Of a stretch of 64,000 nucleotides of DNA, positions 30,507 through 41,760 are shown piece after piece. Position 1 is the first letter of the stretch; the number at the start of each line of letters is the position of its first letter. The stretch comes from Saccopteryx bilineata (Eukaryota; Chordata; Mammalia; Chiroptera; Emballonuridae), in assembly GCF_036850765.1 (NCBI RefSeq), contig NC_089490.1, positions 133,948,522-134,012,521 of the forward strand, read 5' to 3'. The position numbers and the translations under genes are program-made. The notes under the pieces were generated by a model. That model made no database searches. It was not told the origin of the DNA and saw only the letters and a list, made by a program, of their open reading frames with translations.

Positions 30507-31170
30507 TGAGGATTCCAAAACCATATAATACTATCAAGGGGACAAGAAAGGCTTATTAGTCCTTATTTTGTATAGATGGGTTGTCATAGGTGGATGTTAA
30601 GAACTCAGCACTATGTTCTGATGAATCCCAGGGTTTGTTTCTAAATATAATGGCTATTTTGTATCTAACATGTGAAAACACAAAACAGAGAAAGAATGAA
30701 GCAAACATATCAAGAAGTACAGCAATATATGGAGTCCAGCTATTAGGGGAGAAGAGAAAGTGGATGGAGACATGGCCAGGGTAGCAAATCCAAGGGAAAG
30801 AGAGAAGCAAAATTTGGAACATGTACCCAAGAGCCATTTACTGGGAGAAATGTATTGTAAGTTGGAGATCCAGTCCCTGGAGAGGGACCGATGACAGGCC
30901 AGTGGTTAGAGACTCCATGACAGTGTGATTGGTTCTTAGGAGAACATCTCCACAATTGAGTCAACCCCAGATATGATGAGGTCTAATCAACTCCATTGAA
31001 TCAAGGTTTTTCCAGCGACTTTGTGAATTATGCGCTGTGAGCACCTAGTGTCAGCTGCATGCCTCTTCTTCCCTCCTTCCTCCTCCGCAGACATGGCAAT
31101 GGCAGCACTTAGTTCAATCCAGCTGTAAAGGGTTGAAAACCTCAATAGTGAGCTCCAAACGGATTAAGCA
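30507..31170. other. No recognised feature
   Basis: Unique-looking sequence with several short open frames that lack any family motif. I see no repeat I can name. Confidence 0.5.
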
Positions 31171-31174
31171 TGTC

Positions 31175-31488
31175 CACCCTGGCAGAGAGGGATAGACAGG
31201 GACAGATAGACAGGAATGGAGAGAGATGAGAAGCATCAATCATTAGTTTTTCATTGTGGGTTGCAACACCTTAGTTGTTCATTGATTGCTTTCTCATATG
31301 TGCCTTGACCGCAGGCTTTCAGCAGACTGAGTAACCCTTTGCTTGAGCCACCAACCTTGGGCTCAAGCTGGTGAGCTTTTGCTCAAACCAGATGAGCCTG
31401 CGCTCAAGCTGGCGACCTCGGGGTCTTGAACCTGGGTCTTCCGCATCCCCATCTGATGCTCTATCCACTGCGCCACTGCCTGGTCAGG
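31175..31488 (-). mobile_element. SINE family C
   Basis: Reverse-strand copy from the 'GAGAGGGATAGACAGGGACA' tail region to the GGTCAGGC head. The poly(A) tail is lost, so it is older or truncated at its 3' end. Confidence 0.85.
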
Positions 31489-31519
31489 CAAATAAAAAAA
31501 TTTTTAAATACTCAAAATG

Positions 31520-31712
31520 GCCTGACCTCTGGTGGTACAATGGATAAATCATCGACTTGGAATGCTGAGGTGACCAGTTCAAAACACCAGGCTTGCCTGG
31601 TTAAGGCACATACAAAAAGCAACTACTACAGTTGATGCTTCCCTCTCCTCCTCCTGCTTTTCTCTTCTCTCTATCCTCTCTCTAAAATCAATAAATAAAA
31701 TAGTTTTTTAAA
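31520..31712 (+). mobile_element. SINE family B
   Basis: Plus-strand, moderately diverged. Duplication ATACTCAAAAT / ATACTTAAAAT at about 31,508 and 31,713. Confidence 0.85.
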
Positions 31713-31740
31713 ATACTTAAAATGATAAAGAAGGTAAATT

Positions 31741-31761
31741 GTGTGTGTGTGTGTGTGTGTG
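31741..31761. repeat. (GT)n microsatellite
   Basis: A pure GT run of about ten units. Confidence 0.9.
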
Positions 31762-31918
31762 GTGGTATCACAATAAAATAAAGAAAAAAAAATTACTCTA
31801 CACACATTTATACAGCAGAATTCTCCAAGCAAGAAGTAGGATGCCAGCCCAGGAATCTGTTGCCCAGCTTCAAGATACCAGTCTGGGCTATAACTGGGAA
31901 ACTAAGCCTTAGCTTAGT

Positions 31919-33184
31919 TTAAAACTTGGGCAACAATAAAGTTGACTGCCTGAGTAACCAGCGACATCACCTCACCAAGTGCTCGCCACACATCTGAGCA
32001 CAAAGCGCCTCCTGATGTAGGATGCAGTGAAAACTTAGGATGGGTCTCTTTTCATGTTCATGAAGAAGCACTATGAATCCTCTGTTTTTCCCCACCATGC
32101 ATGGAGCACCATGAGTACACACCAAAATAAGTTTATCCATTGGTAGATTTTTTTCTTTAGCGAACTCAGTGAAAGACTTGAATAAATCCTCCCCTCTTGT
32201 TGTCTTTTTCATAGGCAAAACAGCAAGACTTTCCTCATGTAGTGTGTCACTGACAGCATACCTTGCAATCACACTGAACTGGGATAAATGGCTTACATCT
32301 GTTGACTCATCCACAGTGAGAGAAAAGAATGGTGCTGCATTTATGTCCTTCACTTGTGTTGCCTCAATTTGATTTGCCATCATGATGGTACGATTGTGAA
32401 CAGTTTTTGCTGACAGAGGCATGTCTTTTATTCCTTTAATTATCTTGTCTTTATCTGAAAAGTCATCAAAAAGTTCATTGGCAACATCAAGCACGAATGT
32501 TTTGGCATACTCCCCATCTGTGAATGGCTTTCCGTTTCTCACAATTGCTAAAGCACCAGCAAAGCTAGCCGAATTCCAGTCACCTTGTTGGGTCCAGACA
32601 CAGAATTGCAGCTGACTAGCTTGCACTCTGCACAGTAGCTCTTGACATGCTTTCTTCCTGCTATTCCTTGCTGGATATTTCAATGCAAATGTAGTATGGT
32701 GTGTGTTAAAGTGCCACTTTATATTTGACTGTTTCATCGATGCAATTTTATCATTGCATATTAGACACACTGCAGAACCTGCTTTCTCCAAAAAGGCGAA
32801 TTTCTCTGTCCATTCCTGCTGAAAAATAAGATAACTCCTCATCTTTTTTCTTTTAGCCATCTTCTTCGTCAAAAGGGTTTCTGCAATTAGCTAGCTGACT
32901 ACTTGATTAAAAGGAGGGAAGTTTACTTCCTGACCTCACAACGACCCGTGTACGTTATGCATTATCCAATAAAAATTTGGTGGTGTCCCGGAGGACAGCT
33001 GTGATTGGCTCCAGTCACCTGCAACCATGAACATGAGCTGTAGAAAATGAATGGATTGTAATACATGAGAATGTTTTATATTTTTAATGTTATTTTTTTT
33101 TATTATTAAAGATTTGTCTGTGAGCCAGATGCAGCCATCAAAAGAGCCACATCTGGCTCACGAGCCATAGGTTCCTGACCCCTG
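31919..33184 (-). mobile_element. Truncated copy of the autonomous-type hAT
   Basis: On the minus strand it begins CAGGGGTCAGGAACC at 33,184 and matches the hAT at 11,643 through the 5' terminal region and the first half of the transposase. The match ends at about 31,919. The right half is absent. Confidence 0.9.
31967..32860 (-). pseudogene. hAT transposase, N-terminal half, long open frame
   Basis: From ATG at about 32,860 (MAKRKK) the frame is open for almost 300 residues. It carries the BED-like zinc finger (VCLICNDK, then HFNTHH), the dimer/insertion region, and the first catalytic Asp (LTVDESTDVSHLS). At the second Asp position this copy has VCTHGAPCM, with His instead of the Asp seen in the 11,962 copy (VCTDGAPCM), so the catalytic core is damaged although the frame is open. 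It stops at GEHLVR, where the other copy also shows a stop or shift. The C-terminal dimerisation domain is missing. It could be a remnant only; I see no host exon structure. Confidence 0.87.
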
Positions 33185-33564
33185 GGATAGATCCTGAACT
33201 GCAGACTCTGAGGAAGCCAATTTTATCCATCGTTTCTAAGCTTGTGTGAACCAGGTAAAGTTTTTAAATTTTATCTTTCTCATTTGTCAAATGAGGATAA
33301 GAGTACAGACTAAACATTTTTTGGTGAGGATTTAATGAAAGTAACTGTAAAACTGAAAAATTTCTATATACATTGACCACATTACTTTTTATGAGTATCA
33401 CTCTAATAGCACACCCAGCAGTTAGTGCATCAGCTTGTCCTGTAGCTGCTCCCTTTCTCTTCCTAACTCTAAGGAGAGCAAGAGTATCAGATCTTTGGAG
33501 TTCTAAAAAGTGAATTCTCACTTCTCAAACCTAATGGAAAAGTGGTTGAGTGTTTCCTGGGGAT
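33185..33564. other. No recognised feature
   Basis: AT-rich sequence between the truncated hAT and a SINE. I see no gene and no repeat I can name. Confidence 0.5.
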
Positions 33565-33576
33565 AATAGCTGCTTT

Positions 33577-33822
33577 TTTTCCCTCTCTTTTTTAAAATTT
33601 ATTTTTAAATTTTATTTATTCATTTTTAGAGAGAAGAGAGAGAGAGAGAGACAGAGAGGGAGAGAGAGGAGAAAGAGACAGAGAGAGAGAGAGAGAAGGG
33701 GGAAGGAGCTGGAAGCATCAACTCCCATATGTGCCTTAACCAGGCAAGCCCAGGGTTTTGAACCGGCGACCTCAGCATTTCCAGGTCCATGCTTTATCCA
33801 CTGCGCCACCACAGGTCAGGCC
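33577..33822 (-). mobile_element. SINE family B
   Basis: Perfect duplication AATAGCTGCTTT at 33,565-33,576 and 33,823-33,834. Confidence 0.94.
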
Positions 33823-33834
33823 AATAGCTGCTTT

Positions 33835-34620
33835 GAATATGGAAATAGTAGCTCAGGTTTTACCAACTACTGAAAATGTTTGTGGGCTGGGGCAGAGACT
33901 GCTGGTTTTTCCTGGATCTCCCTTTTCTCCAGTCTTTCTTTAGTAACAGAACTTCCAAATCTTAGATGGACACCTAGTTGCCGAAAATAAAGATGAGTAT
34001 TTCTCAGGCTCACATGCAGCTAGCTGTGATTGGGTACTGAGTTCTGGCCAAGTGAAATCCTATCAGTCTACATATTTTTAAGGGGGGAAAAAAAAGTTAA
34101 TACAGGCACTTAGTTCTATCTAAATGATTGAAGGAGGGGTCGGCAGGAGGCTGCCATTTGAACGAGTCCCAGAATACTTTTTACTGCCACAATCCATCTT
34201 TGAGCTTGAAGTAGAAGCCAAGTGACCACCCCAGGTCTCTCACCAAATCAGACCCTTGGGTCACTGTTTCTAGGTGTGGTTTATATGCAGGAAACAAAGT
34301 CCTTTCTTGTTCATGCCACTATTGCTTTGGCTTTTCTGTTCCCTGGGAAGGAACCAGATCCCATCTGGTGCAGGATGACTATGAACATGATCATGCCTCA
34401 CATGGCATTTTACATATTCTCTTCAATAAAATCTGCTTCACACATTGTTATCTGTGCCTGCCATAGTCCAAAACACAGAGAGTGTTCACATGCTGATGTG
34501 GCAGGTACTGGTGGTCTAATGACGAAGCAGAAACCCTGAGCTGTTTAAACACAGATGTCCATGTAGGATTGTAGGGGATTAGTTAATGAGTGGGTGGCAG
34601 AGCCAAACAGAGGACAGGGA
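33835..34620. other. Possible old LTR or DNA repeat at 33,960-34,190; rest unassigned
   Basis: 'TGGACACCTAGTTGCCGAAA' and 'CAGCTAGCTGTGATTGGGTA' recall an old mammalian interspersed repeat that I cannot name with confidence. Nothing else is recognised. Confidence 0.3.
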
Positions 34621-34639
34621 CCTAATATTGGAATTCTTT

Positions 34640-34875
34640 TTTTTTTTTTTTACAATTTTTATTTATTTATTTATTTTATTTATTCATTTTTAGAGAGGAG
34701 AGAGAGAGAGGGAGAGAGAAAGAGAGACAGAGGGGAGATAGAGAGAGAGAAAGGGGGAGGAGATGGAAGCATCAACTCCCATATGTGCCTTGACCAAGCA
34801 AGTCCAGGGCTTCGAACCGGCGACCTCAGCATTTCCAGGTTGACACTTTATCCACTGCGCCACCACAGGTCAGGC
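34640..34875 (-). mobile_element. SINE family B, first of two at one site
   Basis: Duplication CCTAATATTGGAATTCTTTT at 34,621 and 34,875. It inserted at the T-run already made by the neighbouring SINE unit. Confidence 0.92.
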
Positions 34876-34892
34876 CTAATATTGGAATTCTT

Positions 34893-35177
34893 TTTTTTTT
34901 TTTTTTTTTTTTACAGGTTAAATGCATACCTATATAAGACAGTAGGCATTTTACCTTTCCTGCATTTTTAAAAATTTTTTTTTTTTATTTTTACTTTATT
35001 TATTCATTTTTTAGAGAGGAGAGAGACAGAGGAGAGAGAGACAGAGAGAGAGAAAGGGGGAGGAGCTGGAAACATCAACTCCCATATGTGCATTGACCAG
35101 GCAAGCCCAGGGTTTCGAACTGGCGACCTCAGCATTTCCAGGTTGACTCTTTATCCACTGCGCCACCACAGGTCAGC
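34893..35177 (-). mobile_element. SINE family B plus transduced 3' flank
   Basis: Duplication AATATTGGAATTCTT at 34,878-34,892 and 35,178-35,192. On the minus strand the SINE tail (near 34,975) is followed by about 60 non-SINE bases (34,914-34,972) and a second poly(A) (34,893-34,910). Confidence 0.82.
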
Positions 35178-35309
35178 AATATTGGAATTCTTAACAGCTG
35201 CTACCAGTGCTGGTGGGAAGAGGTGGAGGGCGGGGTGAGACAAGTTGTACTAATGTTTCCATCTATTTGCTGCAACTCATGCACCAAGGCTTTCTGACAG
35301 GCAGGCGCC

Positions 35310-35420
35310 TTGGTAAGGAGGAAGCCCTGGGCTTGGTGACAAGACGTCTGCATTCAATTCCTGACTCTGCCACTGGGATTCACGTGATGTCAGTGTCTTC
35401 CCTGGGGGACTGGGTGCCCT
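35310..35420 (-). repeat. MIR-like fragment (minus)
   Basis: 'GTCTGCATTCAATTCCTGAC...TCTGCCACTGGG' resembles the MIR head and core in reverse orientation. Confidence 0.5.
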
Positions 35421-35678
35421 GAGGGCTGACACTGACCTCTCAGTGCCCTTTAACCTGCTGCAGTGTACCTGGGACCAGCCGGACAGTAACAACACTACTC
35501 TAAGGAGATGGTTTTGTGCCTAGATCAGGACTTTCCTTTCCTGTACATGTCCATTTGACTAAACATTGCCTTTGTTGTGGTACTGGTTCGTTTACCAAGT
35601 GGTTTTATTCCCTCTCCTAGCAATGAATGTTTATTCCATGAACCAAAGTAGTGCAAAAGTCTACTCATTCCAGTTTTT

Positions 35679-35857
35679 CTTTTAAAAAAAAAAATTATTT
35701 ATTTTATTTATTCATTTCAGAGGGGAGAGAGAGAAGGGGGGAGGAGCAGGAAGCTTCAACTCCCATATGTGCCTTGACCAGGCAAGCCCAGAGTTTTGAA
35801 CCAGCGACCTCAGCATTCCAGGTTGACGCTTTATCCACTGCGCCACCACAGGTCAGG
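35679..35857 (-). mobile_element. SINE family B
   Basis: Perfect 18-bp duplication CTACTCATTCCAGTTTTT at 35,661-35,678 and 35,858-35,875. Confidence 0.95.
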
Positions 35858-35875
35858 CTACTCATTCCAGTTTTT

Positions 35876-36890
35876 CATAGGTGATTCCATTGGCCAGAAA
35901 GCAGAGTGTCGGTTTCAAAGAGACTTAGCAGGTGCAGGAAAACATCGACATGTAAAGGCTGAGAAAAAATGCGAATCATACAAGTTAATGATGTGCTTAG
36001 GAGTCTTACTGTGAGCACTTTGAAAGTGTGAAGTCCTGGCATTGAGGGAGGGGCTGGGGAAAGCACTAGAGTTTTGATAAAAAAAGGGAGATCTCCTACC
36101 CACCCGGTTGAAAAAGTGCTATGCCCATCTCTCCTAGGCACTGTCCCGTGAGCCCTTCCCGGCTCTGCTGACTGGTGCTCACACTGATTTCTAGGCAAAT
36201 AGCCTTGACGGGCAGGTGGGGACTTCCCTCCATTACTCTCTAATAGATTTTGGTTTCCCAGTGTATATAAAAGTTATGCTTATACTATACTGTGTTCTAT
36301 TAAGTGTGTAATAGCATTATGTCTTAAAAAATTGATGTGAATATCATTGTTAAAAAATGCTAACCATCATCTGAGCCTTTAGCAAGTTGTCATTTTTTTG
36401 CTGGGGGAAGGTCTTACCTTTAATTTGTAAAAAAAGTGCAGTATCTGAGAAGCTCAGTAAAACGAGGCCTGTCTGCAGTGCTGACACTATGCCAGACATG
36501 GCTCTAAATGCTTGGCAAGTCAATTTGTTTGGTTTTTACAACAAGCGATGGGTCAGACAGTACTGTAGCAATTGGGTCAGGCTTGATAGGCTGCAGAAAC
36601 AAGCAGCTCCCACTCAGTAACAAAGGCACATTTCTCACCACCTTCCATGTGGGTGAGGGCTTGCTATGGCCTGGCAGCTCTTCCCTACTCTGCTTTCAAG
36701 GTCAGGCAGCCGCCCCTGTTTAGGTCTCAGCACAGAAAACAGACGGCTGAACCATGTAATGGTTCTTAAAGCATCTGCTCAGACATGTTGCCCATTGTTC
36801 CCTCACCCATTCTTTCAGACAGCTCGTAAGGTGAAGCCTGACATGAAGTGGGGAAGGGTACATGTCTACAGGGAGTACAAAATGGAATAG
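35876..36890. other. No recognised feature
   Basis: Unique-looking sequence. Several frames of 60-105 codons show no motif and no splice-supported structure that I can defend. Confidence 0.5.
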
Positions 36891-36894
36891 GAAG

Positions 36895-36990
36895 GATCCC
36901 TTGTTTTATAGAGGATGAAGCTGAGAAGCAGAGAGGTTAAGCTACCGTTCCAAGGTGACACAGCTAGTAAGTGGTAGGGTTCAACCCCAG
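36895..36990 (+). repeat. MIR fragment
   Basis: Contains the classic MIR core 'GAGGTTAAGCTACC...AAGGTGACACAGCTAGTAAG'. Confidence 0.8.
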
Positions 36991-37164
36991 GGACCACATT
37001 CACAGTAACAAACTATTTTTTTGTTATAAGTTCTGCTTCCCCTTCAAAGTCCTTCCAAATTATTCCTTGAGGTTTTCAGGGAGTATCTCACACATGCTCA
37101 CAAACAAGTCCTTTCAGCCTTGACCGATTAGTGAGGTCTCTGCAGTGTGCAAAGCCACATAAAG

Positions 37165-37455
37165 CAGTGGTCCCCAACCTTTTTTGAGCCATGGACCAGT
37201 TTAGTGTCAGAAAATATTTTCATGGACCGGCCTTTAGGGTGGGATGGATAAATGTATCACATGACCAAGACAAGTGTCAAGAGTGAGTTTTAGACGAATG
37301 TAACAGAGGGAATCTGGTCATTTTTTAAAAATAAAACATCATTCAGACTTAAATATAAATAAAACGGAAATAATGTAAGTTATTTATTCTTTCTCTGTGT
37401 ATTGGTACCAAATGGCCCATGGACTGGTACTGGTCCGCAGCCTTGGGGACCACTG
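37165..37455. mobile_element. hAT MITE, second copy, perfect 8-bp TSD
   Basis: Ends CAGTGGTCCCCAACC and GGGGACCACTG. ACATAAAG at 37,157-37,164 and 37,456-37,463 is perfect. Closely similar to 30,225-30,498, with a few extra bases near the right end. Confidence 0.95.
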
Positions 37456-37463
37456 ACATAAAG

Positions 37464-37929
37464 CACCTTCAAGTTGTCATCTCTTCTTGATATTAAATTG
37501 CCACCCATTCAAACTCCTGCTACTGCTGGGCCATTGGAACTGTGAGTCTAGGGGTGCAATTCAGAGTGTTGTTGTTGGCATCTGTGCCACTTTGGCTCCG
37601 GGCCAGTAGAGTGGGCATGGCAGTTGACACCCCTGAAGTCCCACTATGCCCCCACCTTTAGCCCTAGTGCTCTTAGTATCTCACAATGATTTTTTTGAAT
37701 TATTATTTTTTTGAATAGGTAAAATGTGCATTACTTAAAGAACAATGTAAGAAAGTACCATATATAATCTTACTTCTATTTTTGTTTAACATGCCCTAGT
37801 CCCCACTTCCCAGAAGAAAAACCATATATTATTTTCTTGTGTATTCTAGAGTTTCTCTAGAAATACTAGCAATGTACTTCATCCCATTTTTTACACGAAA
37901 GGCAGCATACTATACTATTTTGCACCATT
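37464..37929. other. No recognised feature
   Basis: AT-rich; 'TGCATTACTTAAAGAACAAT' near 37,728 may be an old L1 piece but I cannot support this. Confidence 0.4.
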
Positions 37930-38365
37930 ATAAGTTGAAGTGTGTTCCCCCTGAAGATGTGTTGAAGCCCTAAATTCCAGTACCTGTCAATGGGGTCTTA
38001 TTTGGAAATAGAGTGCTTGGAGGTATAACCAAGTTAAGATGAGGTTATTAGGGTTCACCCTAATCCAATATGACCGATGTAAGAAGAGAAGAATTTGGTC
38101 ACAGACATATTGAGAGAATGCCACACGATGATGGACAGATGGAAATGATATAGCTGCAAGCCAGAGAACCCCAAGGATTGCTGACCACCAACAGGAGCTG
38201 GAGGAAGCAAAGAAGAATCCTCCCCTTGAGGCTTTAGAGGAAGCCCAGCCCAGCCAACACCTTGATTTTGGACTTCTAGCCTCCAGATTTGTAAGACAGT
38301 ACATTTCTATAGTTTTAAGCTGTGTTGCTTGTGATCCTGTTTGGTATGGTAGTCCTAGTGAGCTT
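37930..38365 (+). repeat. MLT1-like (MaLR) LTR
   Basis: Recognisable MaLR blocks in order: 'GTTGAAGCCCTAAATTCCAG', 'GTCTTATTTGGAAATAG', 'AAGTTAAGATGAGGTTATTA', 'CCTAATCCAATATGAC', 'CACCTTGATTTTGGACTTCT' and 'AGCCTCCAGATTTGTAAGAC'. Old and diverged. Confidence 0.78.
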
Positions 38366-38383
38366 CATATATCAGAGATCTTT

Positions 38384-38749
38384 CTTTTTTTTTTTCTGAA
38401 GTTGGAAACGGGGAGGCAGTCAGACAGACTCCTGCATGTGCCCAACCGGGATCCACCCGGCATGCCCACCAGGGGGCAATGCTCTGCCCATTTGGGGCGT
38501 CCCTCTGTTGCAATCAGAGCCATTCTAGTGCCTTGAGGCAGAGGCCACAGAGCCATCCTCAGTGCCCAGGCAAACTTTGCTCCAATGAAGCCTCGGCTGC
38601 GGGAGGGGAAGAGAGAGACAGAGAGGAAGGAGAGGGGGAGGGGTGGAGAAGCAGATGGGTGCTCCTCCTGTGTGCCCTGGCCGAGAATTGAACCCGGGAC
38701 TCCTACATGCCAGGCTGACGCTCTACCACTGAGCCAAACAGCCAGGGCC
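38384..38749 (-). mobile_element. SINE family A
   Basis: Duplication ATCAGAGATCTTT at 38,371-38,383 and about 38,750-38,762. Confidence 0.94.
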
Positions 38750-38939
38750 ATCAGAGATCTTTTTGAAGCAGTACATAGAAACTTTTGTCTTGTATAAAAT
38801 GCCACACAATACTTTATTGGATTAGCATAATTTAATTATCTTACTCTACTAATGGATACTCTGGTTTATTTCAGTCTTTTCTATTACAAACAATCTTACA
38901 GTGAATAATCTTGTACATATATCATTTCATAAGAATAAG

Positions 38940-39861
38940 GTTTAAGAAAATAAGTAATTTCCATAACATAGAAATACAAGGTGAAGCAGCAGGTACTGAT
39001 ATAGAAACTGCAGCAAGTTATCCAGAAGTTCTAGCTAAGATAATTAGTGAAGATGGTTACATTAAACAACAGATTTTTAATGTAGATAAAACAGTACTAT
39101 ATTGGTAGAAGATACCATTCAGGACATCATAGCTATAGAGAAATCAATGCCTGGCTTCAAAGTTTTAAAAGACAGGCTGATTCTCTTGTTAGGGGCTAAT
39201 GCAGCTGGTGACTTTAAGTTAAAGCCAATGCTCATTTACCATGCCAAAAAATCATAGGGCCCTTAAAAGTTATGTTAAATCTACTCTGCCTATGCTCTAT
39301 AAATGGAACCTTAAGCCTGGGTGACAGCACATTTATGAGAACATGTTTTGCTGACTATTTTAAGCTGACTGTTGAGATCTGCCGCCCAGATAGAAAGATT
39401 CCTTTCAGAGTATTACAGCTCACTGACAGTGCACCTGGCCTCCCAAGGGCAATGAGGGAGATGGACAACAAAATTGATGTTGTTTTCATGCATGCTAATG
39501 TAACATTCATTCTGCAGCTCAGGGATCAAGCAGTAATGTTGACTAAGTTTTATTTAAGAAGTACATTTTATAAGGTACAGCTGTCACAGATAGTGATTCC
39601 TCTGGTGGATGTGAACAGAAGATATTGAAACCTTGTGGTACCATTTAGAGATGTCATTGTGAATATTTGTGATTCATGGAAAAGTCAAAATATCAACATT
39701 AAGAGGAGTTTAAAAGAAATTGATTCCAACCTTCATGGATGACTTTGTGGGGTTCAAAGCTTCAGTAGAGGAAGTAACCACAGATGTGGTAGAAATAGCA
39801 AAAAAACTAAAATTAGAAATAGAGCCTGAAGATGTGCTTGAATGATTGTAATTTTATGATC
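38940..39861 (+). pseudogene. Tigger (pogo)-like transposase, N-proximal part
   Basis: Translated pieces fit a pogo/Tigger transposase. In order: [11 protein letters not shown] (first catalytic Asp, about 39,075-39,107), KAMPGFK-like and [18 protein letters not shown] stretches, then about 39,390-39,500 VLQLTDSAPGLPRAMREM (second Asp region). Many stops and shifts: this is an old copy. It is cut by the ERV-L1 composite and resumes at 43,533. Host TIGD genes are derived from such elements, but nothing here suggests an intact gene. Confidence 0.82.
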
Positions 39862-39929
39862 AAAAACTAACATTTCAATAGGTCAGGAATGCCCTGAAAT
39901 GGAACTAACAATACAAGAGCATAATTTAA

Positions 39930-40335
39930 AGGACTTTTAGATACTGGAGCTGATGTATCTGTTATTGCTAAGCTACATTGGCCTCCTTCCTGGCCCACTC
40001 ATGCAGCAGCCACAGAATTACAAGGTATAGGGCAGAGTAAATCTCCTCAACAAAGTTCTAGTTTTTTACATTGGGAAGATTAAGAAGGTCATTCTGGATT
40101 TTTTAAGCCTTATGTGTTCCCTGGATGGCCAGTTAATTTGTGGGGTAGAGATGTTTTGAAAAATATGGGAGCATTGCTTGTCAGTCCTAATGGTTTAGTC
40201 AGTACTCAGATGTTTGATCAGGGATTTTTGCCCACTAAGGGACTAGGGAAAGAACAGCAAGGAATTCTCACCCCCATAGAAGTGGCACCCAATACCAGAA
40301 GGTGTGGATTAGGACATCAAAATTTAGCATAGGGG
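39930..40335 (+). pseudogene. pro: Betaretrovirus-like protease with G-patch
   Basis: The active-site motif is intact: LLDTGADVSVIAKLHWP (about 39,943-39,993). The flap region follows, then PVNLWGRDVLKNMG (about 40,129-40,170) and a C-terminal glycine-rich G-patch ([11 protein letters not shown], about 40,231-40,265). A G-patch at the protease end is a feature of betaretroviruses and class II ERVs. Stops at about 40,081 and 40,330. Confidence 0.85.
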
Positions 40336-41250
40336 CCTTGGTAGCTCTTGCTACCCCAAAAATGCATTGTGCAGACCCAATTACTTGGAAATCAGATAAT
40401 CCTGTATGGGTAGACCAATGGCCCCTTTCTCAGGAGAAACTTAGGGCAGCTGCTCAATTGGTATAAGAGCAGCTAGAGCTTGGGCACATTGAACCATCTA
40501 ATAGCCCATGAAATACACTTCCATATTTTGATCTTGTTGCTGCCTGGATTATCAAGGGGCATAGGTGACCCTTACAGTTTATAGGTTTTGAGTCTCAAAA
40601 TTATTGTTGTTCCTTTTTTCTTTTTTAAAATTTTATTTTCTTTAAATTTATTCATTCATTTTAGAGAGGGGAGAGAGAGAGAGAGAAAGAGAGAGAGAGA
40701 AAGTGGGGAGGAGCAGGAAGCATCAACTCCCATATGTGCCTTGACCAGGCAAGCTTAGGGTTTTGAACCAGCAACCTCAACATTCCAAGTTGACTCTTTA
40801 TCCACTGCGCCATCACAGGTCAGGCTGTTGTTCCTTTTTTCAAAGGATCAACAACAATGGCTCTGGGAAACTTCCACTAAATGGCAAATGGCTTTTGCAA
40901 ATCAATGGACAACTTTATACTGAAACAGTCAACTTAAAATCAGCTCAAAGACTAGAATTATATGCCATTATCATCGCTTTTCAGTATTTGCCATATTCCT
41001 CCTTTAATCTATATACAGACAGCAAATATTTACTTATGGTTGTTTCCACTATAAAGACTGCTGTCTTAGGGACAACTACTGATGAACTATTTCAGCAGTT
41101 CCTCCTTCTTCAAAGACTTGTATGTCAACATAGAGCTCCATGTTTTATAGGACATACTTGAGCTCACTCCACGCTCCCTGGAGCTTTAGCACAAGGGAAT
41201 GCCCTTGTTGGTCAAGCTACCCAAAAGAAAATTATTGGGAGCAAACATGA
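40336..41250 (+). pseudogene. pol: Class II RT start joined to RNase H; RT core missing
   Basis: 40,345-40,600 encodes only the beginning of RT (for example the region '[15 protein letters not shown]' in one frame). The central RT with its active-site box is absent. After a SINE (40,621-40,825), RNase H-like sequence begins almost at once: LYTETVNLKSAQRLELYAII (catalytic Glu region) and FNLYTDSKYLLMVV (Asp) at about 40,913-41,040. The loss of the RT core is a deletion inside the ERV-derived part. Confidence 0.75.
40621..40825 (-). mobile_element. SINE family B
   Basis: Perfect 16-bp duplication TGTTGTTCCTTTTTTC at 40,605-40,620 and 40,826-40,841, inside the composite. It is therefore younger than the composite. 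Confidence 0.95.
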
Positions 41251-41760
41251 CAGATAGAGCAATTCAGTCTCATACTATTCATCACCAGAACGCTGCAGCC
41301 CTGTGTAAACAGTTTCAACTTTCTCAGGAAGCAGCACGGCAGATTGGTAAATCCTGTCCAAGGTGTCCTATACTACAATCTGCCCCTTCATTTGGAGTTA
41401 ACCCTCAAGGACTCCTACCAGGACAACTTTGGCAAATGAGTGTTACTCATTTGGCAAACAGTCCTATGTCCACGTTACAGTGGATACCTATTCTGGATTT
41501 ATAGTAACCTCTGTCAGAACAGAAGAGGCTGCTAAGCATGTTATAGCTCATTGTCTGTATGCATTTTTCTATTATTGGATTTCCTGAACTGGTTAAACTG
41601 ACAATGCTCCTGCATATGTAACAAAAGTATTTACTGTATTTTGTCAAACCTTTTGAATTATGTGTATTTCTTACAATTTTTAAAGTCAAGGTATTATTAA
41701 AGTGTACCCAGCAAATATTTTAAGGTCAACAAAAAAATTTAAAAGGGGGGAATCATATTC
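41251..41760 (+). pseudogene. pol: Class II integrase, broken
   Basis: The HHCC domain is in pieces (SHTIHHQN at about 41,270; CPRCPILQ at about 41,357). The core follows: a VTVDTYSG-type strand with the family Asp context (about 41,470-41,500), and DNAPAYVTKVF (second Asp) at about 41,603. Several frameshifts. Confidence 0.72.

Noticed and set aside
31967..32872. 301-codon frame as a host ZBED/GTF2IRD2-like gene
   Set aside because: It lies within a hAT element with a terminal inverted repeat end and has a broken sister copy at 11,962; no exon structure is visible.
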